Below are positions 33,424 through 41,804 of a DNA stretch of 64,000 bases, piece by piece. This DNA comes from Spirochaeta lutea. GTDB lineage: Bacteria > Spirochaetota > Spirochaetia > DSM-27196 > Salinispiraceae. Location: positions 43,388 to 107,387 of the forward strand of contig NZ_JNUP01000029.1 in assembly GCF_000758165.1 (NCBI RefSeq). Reading direction: 5' to 3'. Made by a program: the position numbers and the translations under genes. The stretch's first letter is position 1, and each line of letters opens with the position of its first letter. The notes below the pieces were generated by a model, which saw nothing but the letters and a program-made list of their open reading frames with translations, ran no database searches and had not been told where the DNA came from.

Positions 33424-34421
33424 ACTAGGGCCCCCAAGATAAACCGGGGAAGGAGAATGCCTGCCATGACCAAGATCATACCAACCAGCATGATAGGCCG
33501 GTGGAGGGGTTCCTTACGCACCTGAATCCGGACCCGGGCATCCGAGCGCTCAAGACTGTCAATGGACTGAAACGCAGCCTCCAGAGCCCCCGAACTGGCT
33601 GCCTCAAAATATCGACCTCCGGTACTGCCGGCAAGCTCAGCCAGTAGACCGGGGTCAAAACTATCCTGGGCAATACCCCGGAAAATCCTTCCCGTCTGAG
33701 GGTCGGTGAACTCCAAGGGCACCTCCCTGGTGCTTCCGATCCCCACGGTGTACAGCCGGATCCCCTGCTCCTGACTGATCCCGGCAGCTGCCTCGGGGGT
33801 GATTTCACCGCTGTTATTCTCACCATCCGTCAGGAGGATAATAACCTTATCCTGGGCGGAAGATGGGTTCAGATGGAGATTAGCCAGGGCAAGACCCATT
33901 CCGATAGCCGTTCCATCACCCATCTCCCGTATATGGGTATCCTCCAGGGCCTGGTGAAACACCTGATAATCCGTGGTAGGAGGCACCTTGAGTCCTGCCT
34001 GGGTGCCGAAAACGGCTAACCCCACGGGGTCGTTCTGCCGACGCCGTACAAAATCCCGAATGGTCTGTTTGGCCGTTTGCAGCCGGGTGATACCGGGCTG
34101 ATCCTGGGCTGCCATGCTGGGACTCACATCAAGAACAAACATAATATCCACCCCGCGGCTGAGAAATACCCGTTCCCGCTGAACCCGGACCGGGCCGGCC
34201 ATGGCGATGATGAGCAGTACCGTACCAATCCAAAACAGGATGGTCATAAACCCGGAAAAAAACCGCTGGATGGTCATGGGGTTTGAAAACCCTCCCCCCC
34301 TCCAATTGGTGAAGGCAAAGGTTACCGTACCGCCCCGGCCCTTCCAAAGATGGCGGATATAGATTAGGGGGATTATAACCAGGATGAGCCCCAACCACCC
34401 CGGTGAATCTAGGGAAATCAT
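33420..34421 (-). CDS. batA: BatA-like von Willebrand factor A membrane protein
   Basis: 333 aa with the same plan: helices at 8-25 and 53-75, VWA MIDAS DVSPSMAAQD and IILLTDGENNSG, and a C-terminal helix (MLVGMILVMAGILLPRF). Paralogue of the following gene. ATG overlaps the preceding stop by 4 bp. The pair likely forms a metal-dependent assembly controlled by the MoxR AAA+ protein. Confidence 0.87.
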   Translation of the reverse strand: MISLDSPGWLGLILVIIPLIYIRHLWKGRGGTVTFAFTNWRGGGFSNPMTIQRFFSGFMTILFWIGTVLLIIAMAGPVRVQRERVFLSRGVDIMFVLDVSPSMAAQDQPGITRLQTAKQTIRDFVRRRQNDPVGLAVFGTQAGLKVPPTTDYQVFHQALEDTHIREMGDGTAIGMGLALANLHLNPSSAQDKVIILLTDGENNSGEITPEAAAGISQEQGIRLYTVGIGSTREVPLEFTDPQTGRIFRGIAQDSFDPGLLAELAGSTGGRYFEAASSGALEAAFQSIDSLERSDARVRIQVRKEPLHRPIMLVGMILVMAGILLPRFILGALV

Positions 34422-35374
34422 ATACCCTCACCCTCCCGGTGCTGTTGCTGGTCCTCCCGGCGACGCCGGCGTTCAAGAGTTTCCATACGCATAATAATCT
34501 GTTCTGCCTGATCAAGATGACTCATTCTTCCGGTAATAGTACTGGGAAGGTTGGCGAATTTCACCATGTCTCCATGGAGAAACATCCTGGTCAGGGCCTT
34601 CCTATCATCGGTGTTATGAACCAAGGAGTCGAAAACCTGCTCAAGCTCCCGGGTGGTAAGGGAAAATGCACTGATGGCAAAGCGAGAACCCAGATAGGCT
34701 CTGATCTCATCCAGCAGGCGAATGTAGAATTCACGGCCGTGCATACTATCCGCACTGCTGCGAAGCCCCCGGATATGACGGATGGCACGCCGAAAAGGCC
34801 TGCCCTCCCTATACACGGCGATAATCCGCTTCAATCCGAGGCGGCCCCACCGGAAAATGGTTAACCAGATTAGGGGGATTAATAGCACTGCCCCGGCTGC
34901 CATCACCAGGAAGGCCTGGGTACCGGGCAAAAGAACCTGATCCCTCGGCCCCTCGAGCTCCGCCCCCTCGGATTCCAGGCTGGAACTTACCGAGATACTC
35001 AACTCTTCCAGCACCAGGGGACCAAGGTTCAGCGCCGGCAAAGTCAGGGTACCGGTTTGATAGGCCACAAACCGTATCCGCAGCTCCCGGGCGTTACCCT
35101 GGTCGAGAAGCCTCATACTGAGAATCTCCCCCCAGGTGGCTCGGGGCAGCTCCTGGGGAACGGCGACCTCCTGAATCTGGGGCGACCGGATGGTGACCCG
35201 CAGTTCTACCTCATCTCCTACATAGTAGATGGGGGGAAGAAACAGCATATTGGAAAGGTTGTAATCCTGGGCCGTCAGGCCAGGGGCTGCACCCAAAAGA
35301 GCTGCAAGCAGGAATCCCCAAACAAGAAGCCGGGCTGCGGGGCTTCTCCTGCTCCGGGCCATCTCTCCGGTCAT
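34418..35374 (-). CDS. DUF4381-like membrane protein of the Bat operon
   Basis: 318 aa. Signal peptide (about 12-37), beta-rich periplasmic domain (40-145, PIYYVGDEVELRVTIRSPQI, TGTLTLPALNLGPLVLE), a transmembrane helix (about 155-177) and a cytoplasmic helical domain with FYIRLLDEIRAYLGSRF and FSLTTRELEQVFDSL. Proteins of this plan sit between the DUF58 and VWA genes in many moxR-bat operons. Exact role is unknown. Confidence 0.72.
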   Translation of the reverse strand: MTGEMARSRRSPAARLLVWGFLLAALLGAAPGLTAQDYNLSNMLFLPPIYYVGDEVELRVTIRSPQIQEVAVPQELPRATWGEILSMRLLDQGNARELRIRFVAYQTGTLTLPALNLGPLVLEELSISVSSSLESEGAELEGPRDQVLLPGTQAFLVMAAGAVLLIPLIWLTIFRWGRLGLKRIIAVYREGRPFRRAIRHIRGLRSSADSMHGREFYIRLLDEIRAYLGSRFAISAFSLTTRELEQVFDSLVHNTDDRKALTRMFLHGDMVKFANLPSTITGRMSHLDQAEQIIMRMETLERRRRREDQQQHREGEGI

Positions 35375-36246
35375 GCCCGCCCCCTGCGCCGCTGGAAGAA
35401 TTGAAAGAGCTTAATAACCGGATCATCCCCGGCGGAAACCTCCAGGGGGCTAACGCCCTGACGGCGGCATTCCCTGAACCAGGCTTGGCGTTGATTTTGC
35501 CAATGCTCATGGTATGCCCGGCGGAAATGATGGTTTTTCCCCGAGGCGGTGATGGTCTTACCGGTTTCAGCATCCTGGAGGGTCACCAGACCGACCCGGG
35601 GGAACTCCTGTTCATCCGGACTGGCCAGGCGTATGGCGATAACATCGTGTCTGCGGGCGAGCAGACTCAGATCCTTCTGGTATCCGCTGGTTTTAAAGTC
35701 GGAAATGACGATGCAGATGCCCCGGCGTTTCAGGGCCTCGCTGGTGGTCCGCAAGGCCTGGGAGAGGTTCGAGCCCCTGCCCCGGGGCGTAAAGTCGATC
35801 ATATCCTGGATGAGCCGGAAGGCATGGCGTTTCCCCTTCATGGGAGGAACCCAATGCTCTATCCGGTCGGAGAAGAACACACCGCCGACCTGGTCGTTGT
35901 TGTTCACCGCCGCAAAGGTGAAGATGGCAAAGAGGACCTCCATGATCTCTCGGAGGTTATGTGCCCCGGAAGCCTTGAGGACGCTGGGCGATACATCGGC
36001 AATTAAAAAAAGGACGAGTTCCCGCTCCTCCCGGAAGGTTTTTGTATACACCCCGTTCATCCGGCTGCTCACATTCCAATCTATCAATCGGGGATCATCC
36101 CCCTCGGAATACTCCCTCACCTCCGAGAATTCGATGCCCGGCCCCTTGAATACCGAGCGGTAATTCCCCGAGAGCAGGGTTTCCACCAACCGGTTGGAGA
36201 CAAGTTCGAGATGTTTTATCCGGGCAAGGAGACGGGCAGCGTTCAT
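35371..36246 (-). CDS. DUF58 protein
   Basis: 291 aa, cytoplasmic, with the DUF58 core GNYRSVFKGPGIEFSEVREYSEGDDPRLIDWNVSSRMNGVYTKTFREERE and the VWA-like continuation LFLIADVSPSVLKASG. Partners MoxR ATPases as substrate or adaptor. ATG 36246 directly abuts the moxR stop; overlaps the next gene by 4 bp. Confidence 0.9.
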   Translation of the reverse strand: MNAARLLARIKHLELVSNRLVETLLSGNYRSVFKGPGIEFSEVREYSEGDDPRLIDWNVSSRMNGVYTKTFREERELVLFLIADVSPSVLKASGAHNLREIMEVLFAIFTFAAVNNNDQVGGVFFSDRIEHWVPPMKGKRHAFRLIQDMIDFTPRGRGSNLSQALRTTSEALKRRGICIVISDFKTSGYQKDLSLLARRHDVIAIRLASPDEQEFPRVGLVTLQDAETGKTITASGKNHHFRRAYHEHWQNQRQAWFRECRRQGVSPLEVSAGDDPVIKLFQFFQRRRGRA

Positions 36247-37242
36247 TTACGGAACGGGAACGGCAGACAACAGGGCTTGAATAACATCATCGGATGTTAA
36301 CTCATCGGACTCAGCCTCGTAGGACAGATTAATCCGGTGGCGCAAAACCGCCGGGGCCACGTACTTTACATCCTCGGGCACCACATAGGCACGCCCTTCC
36401 AGGAGGGCCTTCACCTTGCTGCACCTGAACAGGGCCAGGGTGGCCCGGGGGCTAGCCCCGTATTCGATATACCGGGAATACGCATTGATGGTCTGGCGGC
36501 TCTCCCGGCTGGCCGCCACAATAGCCACGATGTATTGCTCAATCCGCTCATCCACCGTCACCATGGCAGCAGTCTCCCGCAGCCGCCGGATATCAGCCTT
36601 GAGCAGCTGCCGGTTGAGGGTTACCTCCTGGGGATCCCCGACCCTGCGGAGAATCTCCAATTCTTCCTCCTGGGTTGGATACCGCACCCCGAGTTTCAGG
36701 ATGAAGCGGTCAAGCTGGGCCTCGGGTAAGGGATAGGTACCCTCCTGCTCGATGGGGTTTTGGGTTGCCAGGACAAAGAAGGGTTCAGCCAGGGGGTAGG
36801 TATTGTCCCCGATGGTAACCTGGTGCTCTTCCATAGCCTCTAGCAGTGCCGACTGAACCTTCGCGGGAGCCCGGTTGATCTCATCAGCCAGGATGATATT
36901 GGAGAATACCGGTCCCTTTCGGGGAATAAACTCCCCGGTCTGGGGACGGTAGATCATGGTGCCCGTCAGATCTGCGGGCAGCAGATCCGGAGTAAATTGA
37001 ATGCGTTTAAAACTTGCATCAATGACCTCTGCCATAGACCTGATAGCCAGGGTCTTCGCCAGACCCGGAACACCCTCCAGCAGCACATGCCCACCTGCCA
37101 GCAGGCCCATAAACATACCCTCAATCATCTTGGACTGGCCGATAATAACCCTGCCCATCTCATCCAGGGACCGGCGCACCTGATCCCTGGCCCTCTGCAC
37201 CTGGGCCTCTACCTCTGCGCGGGTAACTTCCTTTGTTTCCAT
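36247..37242 (-). CDS. moxR: MoxR-family AAA+ ATPase
   Basis: 331 aa. Walker A GVPGLAKTL (58-66), Walker B LADEINRAPAKVQSALLEAMEE, sensor ATQNPIEQEGTYPLPEAQLDRF, arginine finger region SPRATLALFR. A chaperone-like ATPase that activates VWA-domain partners. Start 37242 has AAGGAC upstream and lies 12 nt after argJ, so the bat operon could be read from the argJ promoter. Confidence 0.93.
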   Translation of the reverse strand: METKEVTRAEVEAQVQRARDQVRRSLDEMGRVIIGQSKMIEGMFMGLLAGGHVLLEGVPGLAKTLAIRSMAEVIDASFKRIQFTPDLLPADLTGTMIYRPQTGEFIPRKGPVFSNIILADEINRAPAKVQSALLEAMEEHQVTIGDNTYPLAEPFFVLATQNPIEQEGTYPLPEAQLDRFILKLGVRYPTQEEELEILRRVGDPQEVTLNRQLLKADIRRLRETAAMVTVDERIEQYIVAIVAASRESRQTINAYSRYIEYGASPRATLALFRCSKVKALLEGRAYVVPEDVKYVAPAVLRHRINLSYEAESDELTSDDVIQALLSAVPVP

Positions 37243-37254
37243 TTCCTGTCCTTT

Positions 37255-38538
37255 TTAACTGCGGTAATCAGCGTTCTCGTGTACGTACTCGTTACTCAGG
37301 TCCGATCCCAGCACCAGGGCCTTCGCATCTCCCTGGTGAAAATCCAGGGTGATTTCAACGGAACGATCATGCTCCGGATAGCCCTTCAGGCGCGGATTCA
37401 TGGCCGCATCGGTATAGTAGTCCGCCAGGAGGGCTTCTTTTTTCTTGTCCAAGGTAAAGGAACCCCGGTCGAACACCGTCTGCCCCCCGATGGTAATAGT
37501 CAATTTACCGGCATCCACGGGCAAATCGTTGTTTCCCAGGTAATCCCCTGCGGCTCCAAGAATCCGGCCCACATTGGGATCGTTTCCGTAGATGGCTGTT
37601 TTCACCAAGGGGGAATTAATCACAGCCTTACCGATTCCCCTGGCTTCATCGAAACTCTTCCGGCCAAGCACCGTCAGCTTTATAACATGGCTGGTCCCCT
37701 CACCGTTACGCACAATATCCTCCGCCAGGGAAGAACAAAGCTCGCCCAGGGCCTTTTCCAGCTCATTTCTGCCGACCCGCCCCTTACAACCCGATCCCAG
37801 GAGCAGGCACATATCACTGGTACTTTGATCCCCGTCAACGGAAATACAATTAAACGTACGGTCGACTACCTGCTGGAGGACCTGCTGGCCTTCCTGGCGG
37901 TCAAACGCCACATCGGTTAGAAGGAAGATGAGCATGGTGCCCATATTCGGCTCAATCATGCCGGCACCCTTCGCCAATCCCACCAGGCTGCCATCACCCA
38001 GGGGAACCCGGCGTAGCTTCGGATAGCGATCGGTGGTCATCATTGCCTGGGCGACCGGGAGAAGCTGCTCCCCCTGCAGGCTGGCGGTAAGCTGGGGTAA
38101 GGCCTCTTCCATATCGGGGACCGGCAGAGACCATCCGATTATCCCCGTGGAAACGGGAAACACCGAGTGCTCCGGAAGCCCCGCCGCCGTGCACAGCCGA
38201 TTACTGAGGTGCCGGGCATCCTCCACACCGGTCTTGGTACTGACATTGGCTATCTTATTATTAACCAACAAACCCGAGACCGGGCCGGCATCGGCGATAC
38301 GCTGTCTCCCGATGATAACCGGCGCCCCCGGAAAGGCGTTGCGGGTGAACACCCCGGCTACGCTGTGGGTAGGCTGATCCAGGAGCACACAACCCATATT
38401 CATCCGGTAGGGCTCCTGGGTAGGTCGCTCGCTGGGGATAAAAGAAAGGGAGGCAGTCCCGGCCTTAAAACCTTCGGGCATGACTCCCCTTGTTTTCAAT
38501 GCTTCCAGATAATCCTGCTCATGGTAGTTTGTCGACAT
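37255..38538 (-). CDS. argJ: Bifunctional ornithine acetyltransferase/N-acetylglutamate synthase
   Basis: 427 aa. The self-cleavage region reads AKGAGMIEPNMGTMLIF (usual GMIAPNMATM), so the nucleophile Thr is kept while the preceding Ala is Gly. Other motifs: NNKIANVSTKTG, VFPVSTGIIGW, DGDQSTSDMC, AIYGNDPNVGRILGAAG, YHEQ start. Recycles acetyl groups in arginine synthesis. No Shine-Dalgarno; a leaderless promoter precedes it. No other arg gene is in the window. Confidence 0.92.
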   Translation of the reverse strand: MSTNYHEQDYLEALKTRGVMPEGFKAGTASLSFIPSERPTQEPYRMNMGCVLLDQPTHSVAGVFTRNAFPGAPVIIGRQRIADAGPVSGLLVNNKIANVSTKTGVEDARHLSNRLCTAAGLPEHSVFPVSTGIIGWSLPVPDMEEALPQLTASLQGEQLLPVAQAMMTTDRYPKLRRVPLGDGSLVGLAKGAGMIEPNMGTMLIFLLTDVAFDRQEGQQVLQQVVDRTFNCISVDGDQSTSDMCLLLGSGCKGRVGRNELEKALGELCSSLAEDIVRNGEGTSHVIKLTVLGRKSFDEARGIGKAVINSPLVKTAIYGNDPNVGRILGAAGDYLGNNDLPVDAGKLTITIGGQTVFDRGSFTLDKKKEALLADYYTDAAMNPRLKGYPEHDRSVEITLDFHQGDAKALVLGSDLSNEYVHENADYRS

Positions 38539-38544
38539 GGTACC

Positions 38545-38573
38545 GTTATACCCCGAAAAATGGGCTTATTCAA
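38545..38573 (-). promoter_or_regulatory. Leaderless promoter of argJ
   Basis: On the minus strand TTGAAT (38573-38568), 17-bp spacer, TATAAC (38550-38545), then 6 nt (GGTACC) and ATG 38538. Start of transcription should coincide with the start codon. Confidence 0.65.
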
Positions 38574-38596
38574 GGATGGCTCTCTGTCATCCCGTC

Positions 38597-38625
38597 TTCC
38601 AGGTTTGGAGTGATTTTGATACTGT
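38597..38625 (+). promoter_or_regulatory. Possible leaderless promoter of the SMUG-type gene
   Basis: TTCCAG (38597-38602), 17-bp spacer, TACTGT (38620-38625), then 7 nt and ATG 38633. The -35 is weak. No ribosome site is visible. Confidence 0.4.
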
Positions 38626-38632
38626 TACCCCT

Positions 38633-39421
38633 ATGACCCTATCCGACCAACTCATCACCCTGGCTCATCAGCTCTCCCAAACGCTTTCAAACCTTAGCCC
38701 AAATCCTCCGGTAAGCCATATCTATAATCCCCTGGACTATGCCCGGGAGGCCTACAATACCTATCTCCGGCGCTTTGCCCGCCAGGAGGGTGTGATTCTG
38801 TTTATGGGCATGAACCCCGGCCCCGACGGCATGGCGCAAACAGGCATACCCTTCGGGGCTGTTAACCAGGTTACCCAATACCTCGGTATCACCGAAGGGG
38901 TTACCCCCCCCCGAGGGGAGCTGCTGCATCCTAAAAAGCCGGTGACCGCCTTCAAGACTACCAAGATAGAGCCCAGCGGGAACCGCCTCTGGGGATTGTT
39001 CCGGGAGCTATTTCCCGACCCCGCTGACTTTTTCAGAGAACACCTGGTCCTGAACTTCTGCCCCCTGTTGTTTCTGAATCAGCGGGGCGCCAATGTTCCG
39101 CCCGACAAGCTCCCGGCCCAGGACCGGGGCATAATAACCCCCTGCGATCAGACCATGGCCGAAACCATACGAATCCTGCGCCCCCGGGCCCTGGTGGGCA
39201 TTGGCAACTGGGCATACCAACGCTTTGTGTCCATCAAGGAAAATTACAACCTGCCAACCCCCGGGGTACACAAGATCCTTCACCCCAGTCCGGCCAGTCC
39301 GGCGGCAAACCGGGGTTGGTACAGCCAAGCAGCCAAGGCCCTCTACGGGGACGGCCTCTGGCCCCGGGATTACTATATTCAGGCTCAATCCCTGGAAAAC
39401 CGCATAAAAACCGGCAAATGA
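38633..39421 (+). CDS. SMUG-type uracil-DNA glycosylase
   Basis: 262 aa from ATG 38633 (frame open upstream without similarity). Motif 1 FMGMNPGPDGMAQTGIPFG (usual GPFGMAQTGVPFG, so one aromatic is Asp here), central LNFCPLLFL, and motif 2 HPSPASPAANRGW. This fold removes uracil and oxidised pyrimidines from DNA. The active-site Asn and His are present. Convergent with the EEP gene, overlapping by 37 bp. Confidence 0.85.
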   Translation: MTLSDQLITLAHQLSQTLSNLSPNPPVSHIYNPLDYAREAYNTYLRRFARQEGVILFMGMNPGPDGMAQTGIPFGAVNQVTQYLGITEGVTPPRGELLHPKKPVTAFKTTKIEPSGNRLWGLFRELFPDPADFFREHLVLNFCPLLFLNQRGANVPPDKLPAQDRGIITPCDQTMAETIRILRPRALVGIGNWAYQRFVSIKENYNLPTPGVHKILHPSPASPAANRGWYSQAAKALYGDGLWPRDYYIQAQSLENRIKTGK

Positions 39422-40524
39422 TCTGAAAATCCCGTACCTAACCGCTGAATAAAGCCCTTGGGCCGACCCTCCCGGGTCAATAAAAACTCCGGTGCAAAGA
39501 CCCCATACTCCTCGACCCGCAACCCCGGAGCCTCCCAGGCAGCCCGATTAACCAGAATATGATCAATCCCTTCCCAGGTTCCCTGGTAGAAGTAACTCCC
39601 CCCGGGCACCCCGGCCCAAAAGCTATACAACCCTAGGTGCCCGGCTTCGAGCCAAGCCTCGGGGCTCGGGTGCTCGGCCAGGAGCCGAAGCCCGGGAGAA
39701 CCCCCGGGATAAACCAACCCCAGGGCAGTGGGATAGTCTGCTGTCAGTCCCTCGTTATAGACCTCGTTTAAATCCCCTGCCACCACCATAGCCACCCCAG
39801 GGTCTTCGGCCCATACCTCGGCCATACGCCCTGCCAGGGCCCGGGCAGCCGCCAACCGTCCCGGCTCGGTCTGCCGGGCACCGCCGCTCTTGCTCTTCCA
39901 ATGACAGGCGAAAAGAACCATGGGCTCGTCCCGGAAGCGTAAACCGACCTCGAGGATGGAGCGGTAGCGGGTTCCATCCTGGGTTACCCCCAGGCTACGG
40001 TGATAGGAAACCGGCAGGCGGGTTACAACGGCGGTCTGAAGGGCTGACCAGGGATCCTGGGTGGTTAGATACCCGGTGTAACCCAAATCGTGAAGGTACA
40101 GCTCGTGGAGATCCTCCAGTACGTCGGGTCCCTCAATTTCATTGAGCACAACAACATCACCGGGCCTCCCCTCTTCGCCGTGGCCCGCCTGACCGGCCTC
40201 CCGGATGACCCGGGCCAGCCGGGACAATCTGGTTAGGTACGCCTTGCTATCCCAATGGGCTGAGGCGTAGAAATCGTCAAATTCATGTCCGTGGAATTCG
40301 TCATCAAAGAAGGTCTGGGTATTGTAGCTCACCAAAACCATATGATCCCCGGCCTGGCCTGCAACCCCCGGGGGAACACAGGAACTGAGAACGCTCCCTA
40401 ACGCCATACCGGCAGCCAGACAAAGAACCCGGAAACCCCGACTGAGGAATCCCCCCGGGACGGAGGCGCTCCCCGCCCTTCCCGACCCGGTCCCTCGGAA
40501 CCCATTACCGATTTCACCCTGCAT
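39385..40524 (-). CDS. Endonuclease/exonuclease/phosphatase-family lipoprotein
   Basis: 379 aa from ATG 40524. Lipobox SVLSSC with Cys49 after a long basic lead. EEP catalytic motifs: VSYNTQTFFDDEFHG, VVLNEIEGPDVLE (metal Glu), VVAGDLNEVYN, and HILVNR...FSDHLPVFM with the terminal SDH. Likely an exported nuclease or phosphatase anchored in the envelope, perhaps for DNA or nucleotide scavenging. GGAAAGGCGG is the nearest ribosome site. Confidence 0.82.
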   Translation of the reverse strand: MQGEIGNGFRGTGSGRAGSASVPGGFLSRGFRVLCLAAGMALGSVLSSCVPPGVAGQAGDHMVLVSYNTQTFFDDEFHGHEFDDFYASAHWDSKAYLTRLSRLARVIREAGQAGHGEEGRPGDVVVLNEIEGPDVLEDLHELYLHDLGYTGYLTTQDPWSALQTAVVTRLPVSYHRSLGVTQDGTRYRSILEVGLRFRDEPMVLFACHWKSKSGGARQTEPGRLAAARALAGRMAEVWAEDPGVAMVVAGDLNEVYNEGLTADYPTALGLVYPGGSPGLRLLAEHPSPEAWLEAGHLGLYSFWAGVPGGSYFYQGTWEGIDHILVNRAAWEAPGLRVEEYGVFAPEFLLTREGRPKGFIQRLGTGFSDHLPVFMRFSRD

Positions 40525-40623
40525 GCACACACCGCCTTTCCAGACCGGCATCCAAGTCCGCCACGGTGGTTTGAACCATTTGAAGCACCATCCCACCGTG
40601 CTGTACGGTGGCGATCGGGCCCG

Positions 40624-40757
40624 GGACGCTCCGGAGCCTAGGTAAGGCTCGGGGCCGGGCCGTCGTATCAATGGGGCATTTCTCTTCGCCCAGCTCTGAC
40701 ATGGTACCGGGCTGAGCCGTGGCGCCTAACCGTGCCCAGGACGCTCCGGAGCCTAGG
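40624..40757. repeat. 19-bp direct repeats flanking a ~96-bp GC-rich segment
   Basis: GGACGCTCCGGAGCCTAGG occurs at 40624-40642 and identically at 40739-40757. The enclosed 96 bp (40643-40738) begin GGTAAGGC-like and end GCGCCTAACC, a short imperfect inverted repeat. It could be a small mobile element with long duplication or a recombination remnant. It occupies the gap between the EEP gene start and purC end. Confidence 0.6.
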
Positions 40758-40761
40758 GATA

Positions 40762-41709
40762 CTAGGAGTGCTGGTCTGTACCTATACAATCCATGATGAT
40801 TCGGCGATCTGCTTCAAGGTCGGTAGAAACCGGCTGAAATTCCTGTCCTGTTATGAGTTGAAAGGTCTGGATGTAGCGCTGGGCGAGCTCCAGGATAACC
40901 TCCCGGGGAATAACCGGGGCCTCTCCGTCACCGGTAAACCCTTGCTCCATGAGCCATCGCCGGAGGAACTCCTTATCCAGAGACCGCCCGGGCTCCTGGG
41001 CGTACCAGTACCGGCTGGAATCCGGGGTATGAATCTCATCAACCAGGATCACCCGTCCCTGGGGGGTAATGCCGAACTCGTACTTGGTGTCCACCAAAAT
41101 CAATCCCCGGTCGGCAGCGGTGTTCTGCCCGAAGGCGAATAGCGTCAGGGCGTACTCCTCCACGGTCTGCCAAACCTCGGGATCCACCAGTCCACGGTCA
41201 AGAATCTCCTGACGGGAAATGGGCTGGTCATGGTCGCCCTGGTCGGCCTTGGTTGAGGGGGTGATAAGGGGTGATTCGAATGCCTGGTTCTCTTCCAACC
41301 CCCGGGGGAGCCGGATTCCGGAAATTGCCCTGCCCGCCTGGTAGTCCCGCCACGCGCTGCCAGTCAGGTACCCCCGGACGATTACCTCCACGGGCAGCAC
41401 CCGGGCCTTGGTTACCAGGGCAGCCCGGCCGCCTACAGGGCGAATCAAGTGATTGGGCACCAGCTGGGCCGTCTCCTGGAGCCAGTACAGGGCGAGGCGG
41501 TTTAGGACCTCCCCCTTCAGGGGCACCGAACCCAGTACCCGGTCAAAGGCTGATATCCGATCGCTGGTTATCAGCAAGAGCTGATCCCCCAGGTCTACCA
41601 CATCTCGCACCTTGCCCCGGTACACCTTCCGGCCTTCCAGGGCAATCCCTGCATCCTCCAGGGAGGTGAACTCCTGCCCCTGGTACTGTTGTAACTCTTC
41701 CGGCCTCAT
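40762..41709 (-). CDS. purC: Phosphoribosylaminoimidazole-succinocarboxamide synthase
   Basis: 315 aa from ATG 41709 (GGGAGGTGG upstream). SAICAR synthetase motifs: RGKVRDVVDLGDQLLLITSDRISAFDRVL, VEVIVRGYLTGSAWRDYQ, STKADQGDHDQPIS, LVDTKYEFG and LVDEIHTPDSSRYW. The long (about 300 aa) eukaryote-like form rather than the ~240 aa form. Converts CAIR and aspartate to SAICAR in purine synthesis. Alone here without other pur genes. Confidence 0.94.
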   Translation of the reverse strand: MRPEELQQYQGQEFTSLEDAGIALEGRKVYRGKVRDVVDLGDQLLLITSDRISAFDRVLGSVPLKGEVLNRLALYWLQETAQLVPNHLIRPVGGRAALVTKARVLPVEVIVRGYLTGSAWRDYQAGRAISGIRLPRGLEENQAFESPLITPSTKADQGDHDQPISRQEILDRGLVDPEVWQTVEEYALTLFAFGQNTAADRGLILVDTKYEFGITPQGRVILVDEIHTPDSSRYWYAQEPGRSLDKEFLRRWLMEQGFTGDGEAPVIPREVILELAQRYIQTFQLITGQEFQPVSTDLEADRRIIMDCIGTDQHS

Positions 41710-41804
41710 CCGGCCACCTCCCGCGCTTGGTCTGGCTCTACCATAGCACAGGGCCCGGGGGCGCATCTATTCTATCAGCCCCCCGGAATCAGACTTCAGG
41801 GCCG

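Noticed and set aside
41767..41804. Terminator for the first giant gene
   Set aside because: No stem with a T tract could be found.
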